64,000 bases of DNA from assembly GCA_025642065.1 (NCBI GenBank), contig JAODUP010000849.1:27501-91500 (forward strand), in the 5' to 3' direction. This document shows positions 61,423 to 64,000 of the stretch, in pieces (the stretch's first letter is position 1; the number at the start of each line of letters is the position of its first letter). A program made the position numbers and the translations under genes. Origin of the DNA: Paralvinella palmiformis (lineage: Eukaryota > Annelida > Polychaeta > Terebellida > Alvinellidae). Under the pieces are notes generated by a model. That model was not told the origin of the DNA. It searched no databases and was given only the letters and a program-made list of their open reading frames with translations.

Positions 61423-64000
61423 TCTAATAATAATAATAATAATAATAATAACGCATATTTAATAAAGATCCCTTACTAGCAGGAGCCAGTCAAATGCATG
61501 TAATATAATTATACCCCTAAATCAACAGGTGTGTTTTTAGAACGGGTTTACAATTTTCAAGAGACGACTCTTTTCTAATATCTGCCGGCAACCTATTCCA
61601 CAGAAGTGGAACTACAGCACTAAACGCACACTCACCATATGACTTGAGACGATACACAGGCAGCTCCAATAGTATCTGACTGAATTACCCGAGTTTTGAG
61701 GATGACTTTCTAATGTACACTGGGCCACACATGTATTCAGGTTCCATATCATTAATAGATTAATAAGTTATTAGTAATATCTTGAAATTCATACACTGTC
61801 TAGCCCGTAGTCAATGTAGGTTGTGAAGAATTAGGATGATATGATCATATATTCCAGTATTTGACACTATGCGAGATGCACTATTCTGGATACACTGAAG
61901 CTGATTGATGTTACAATAAGATAAGCCATATAACATGGAGTTGCAATAGTCTATACGAGATGCAACAAAGGCATGGACTACAGTTACAAGTGCTTCTTAT
62001 GTCAAGAATGCTTTGAAACGTTTGAAGTTCTTAAGGTGGTAGTAAGCAGCTCGCATACTGATGTGACATGTTATACATGTTAATACATTTACCACAAATA
62101 ACCCCCAGATTTCTTACTGACCCATTAGGGGTAATTGAAGATTACCCCATATGTAATGGAGGTGTTTTAGTATTTGTTTATTATCATTTAATCTTATAAG
62201 GTTTTGAGTCACCCAAAGTCGAATATCAGCTATACAATGTTTTAAATTTAACACGGAAGAGGAGACATTTCACCCATACTCAGGATCCAGTGATATATAC
62301 AGCTGTGTGGCATCAGCATACAATATTTAACCCCATATCGTTGCGAAGTGATCCCAAGAGGACGGGTATACATTGTGAAAACCAGAGGACCCAGAACTGA
62401 ACCCTGTGGTACACGAGATAACAAAAACTGAATGTCAGATAAATTACCATGAACAGACACTCTCTGGGAGCGTTGTTCCAGATAGGATTGAAACCATTAA
62501 AGTACTTGATCTGCCAGACCAAACATGTCTTTCAACCTAGAGAAAAGGTACATTATTGTCACCTGTATCAAATGCAGCAGAGAGGTCCAGAAAAACAGGT
62601 ATTACTGACTTACCCTGCTGAATTGACATCATAATATAATTTTTCATCCTAACCACGGCTGTTTCAGTGCTGTGACTACTTTTATGCGGAGATTGTTGTG
62701 ATTCATTAAAGTTAAATTTGATTACATATTTGTTTAGATGGAAAACAACTGTCCTTTTTATTACTTTAGGTAAAATGTAAGACTTGAAACAGGTCTGTAA
62801 TTGTTTAGAATATCACAGTCCAAGCTTTTGTTTTATTTAAAGGTTTTACAAGGGCAGCTTTCATGGGTCTTGAGAAACACCCAGAGCTAATGATTTATTA
62901 ACTATCTTTGTGAGTGGGCTGATCAGAATATCCAGACACTCTTTCACAAGTCATTAGATAACCGTTTCAGCAACTGTCTAATACCAGTCTCCGTAAAAGG
63001 CTAAAATGTATCCATCATGGACATGTAGGACCTTTCTACAAATGGCATACCCGGTAATAAGGCGTTCCAAGGGAACTCGTCATGTACATTTAATAAATTG
63101 TTTGACAGAAGGCGTTATTAAAACGCTGGCCCATATCTTTATCTGAATAGATACTATTTGGAAGGACAATCTGACTTTTATGTAATACTTTATTCACAAC
63201 ACTGAAAACAGTCCTTTGGTTTCCCTTGGATAATAATAATAATATAAAAATATGTGGCATTTATATAGCGCCCTATTCAGCTGGATGGCTGTTCTAAGGT
63301 ACTTTATAGTATTATTATCCCTGACTCAGACTTGTTCTAATCCAGCATACATCTCAACTCCCAAGGTAGGATAAGACGCATGCTGCCATTATAGGCACAA
63401 AGCGTTACTCAAAAACATCCTGTGAGGTTCTCATTTTCATGGATGAGTAAACTAGTCGCCACATGACAGTATTGCAACTCCGGAACCTCGAACCCCCGAT
63501 ATTTAGACTACGAATTGGATGCTCTAACTAACTGCGCTATCACGTCTTTAATTGTTATTGTAATATTCCAATTTAGCAGACGCAATGGCATTTTTAACTC
63601 CAATTTTACTTACCTTGAACATTTTATAATGAACACAAACTGGTTCTGATCCACAGCCGCTCACTGTACCTTCTGTGTTTCGTTGCAGCTTGTATATCCT
63701 TATTGTTCCATGGAAGCAGTGGTCTTCTTAGCATTTCATTTATCCTTAATGGTGCATGTTCATCTACAATGTCCCTCAGTGTACCATTAGAGAGATCCAC
63801 CAGCAAGAAAATCATCTTTGTCAATCCACTTATATTTCCTGTATGAAATAGCTTTAGTTGAAACATACTGTTTATGTACAGATACATTAATGTTAATAAG
63901 GAAATGACCAGTTAACATGGAAGACATAGACACACCCTTGATCAAATTGTCAGCATCATGGGAGATGACAAGATATAAAATGTGACCATATCTGTGTGTT
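61423..64000 (-). mobile_element. L2-like LINE, longest copy, runs off the window edge
   Basis: Read on the minus strand from the right edge: endonuclease end GHILYLVISHDADNLIKG near 63985, linker VDLSNGTLRDIVDEHAPLRI near 63810, and AIASAKLEYYNN near 63590. The frame then resumes beyond the nested SINE with NQRTVFSVVNKVLHK near 63215. The RT shows [15 protein letters not shown] near 62420; the YADD box is destroyed near 62315. The C-terminal end has YRLKSYGECAF and LWNRLPADIRKESSLEN near 61630-61560, then the CTGCTAGTAAGGGATCTTTA tail and (ATT)n at 61423-61450. It is the best template here for the family and is inactive, with many stops. Confidence 0.85.
63232..63547 (-). mobile_element. Long tRNA-derived SINE, family 2, nested in the LINE
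   Basis: Minus-strand head GATAGCGCAGTTAGTTAGAG with B box GGGTTCGAGG (63486-63495), and the same body and GGGCGCTATATAAAT end as the copy at 58304. It lies in the same orientation as the LINE and splits its ORF2 between AKLEYYNN and GNQRTVF. Confidence 0.85.

Overview
The window reads as AT-rich, intron- and repeat-dominated DNA of an invertebrate animal. No bacterial operons, rRNA or genuine tRNA genes were found. The animal call rests on decayed non-LTR retrotransposons of L2 and CR1/Jockey type, several tRNA-derived SINE families, a broken pogo/Tigger-type transposase, splice-site architecture with long introns, and very abundant (AT), (CT), (CA), (ATT) and (GATA) microsatellites. A mollusc or other lophotrochozoan fits this mix best, but the phylum is inference and no species is claimed.

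Layout. From 1 to 22 kb there are two diverged direct copies of one segment (about 1.15-7.6 kb and 15.16-22.08 kb). Each carries an L2-like LINE remnant at the corresponding place. Between and beside them lies a three-level nest: an L2 3' end (7940-8467 plus 11673-11880) is split by a terminal-inverted-repeat element (8466-11672), which is itself filled by a CR1-like LINE (about 8870-11540). A separate Jockey/CR1-type LINE occupies 13.69-15.16 kb. From 22 to 36 kb the DNA is mostly microsatellites, SINEs and plain non-coding sequence, with one weak exon candidate near 29.2 kb.

From 36 to 51 kb the plus strand shows signs of a long-intron gene: an exon candidate at 36259-36509, a juxtaposed 3'/5' splice site of recursive-splicing type at 36778/36779, and a phase-compatible chain of exon candidates at 40291-40389, 48386-48533 and possibly 50482-50676. 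None of the encoded peptides matches a family I recognise. The same stretch holds a broken pogo-like transposase (42.07-43.01 kb), a small secreted-protein-like reading frame at 44.0-44.4 kb, and two copies of a short module with a CRE octamer and an AAAATGGCGG motif.

From 52.3 to 53.7 kb there is a 43-bp minisatellite in two arrays separated by a scrambled, error-rich copy of its own flank. At 55.2-56.4 kb there is a GC-richer island with long reading frames on both strands. From 58 to 64 kb two copies of an L2-like LINE carry the same SINE at the same LINE position; the minus-strand copy runs off the right edge.

I see no operon-like or defence-like system. The strongest observations are the nested insertions, the shared LINE-SINE junction, the old tandem duplication, the microsatellite-linked dispersed repeat and the recursive-splice-like site. 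All splice-based exon calls are inferences from sequence alone.
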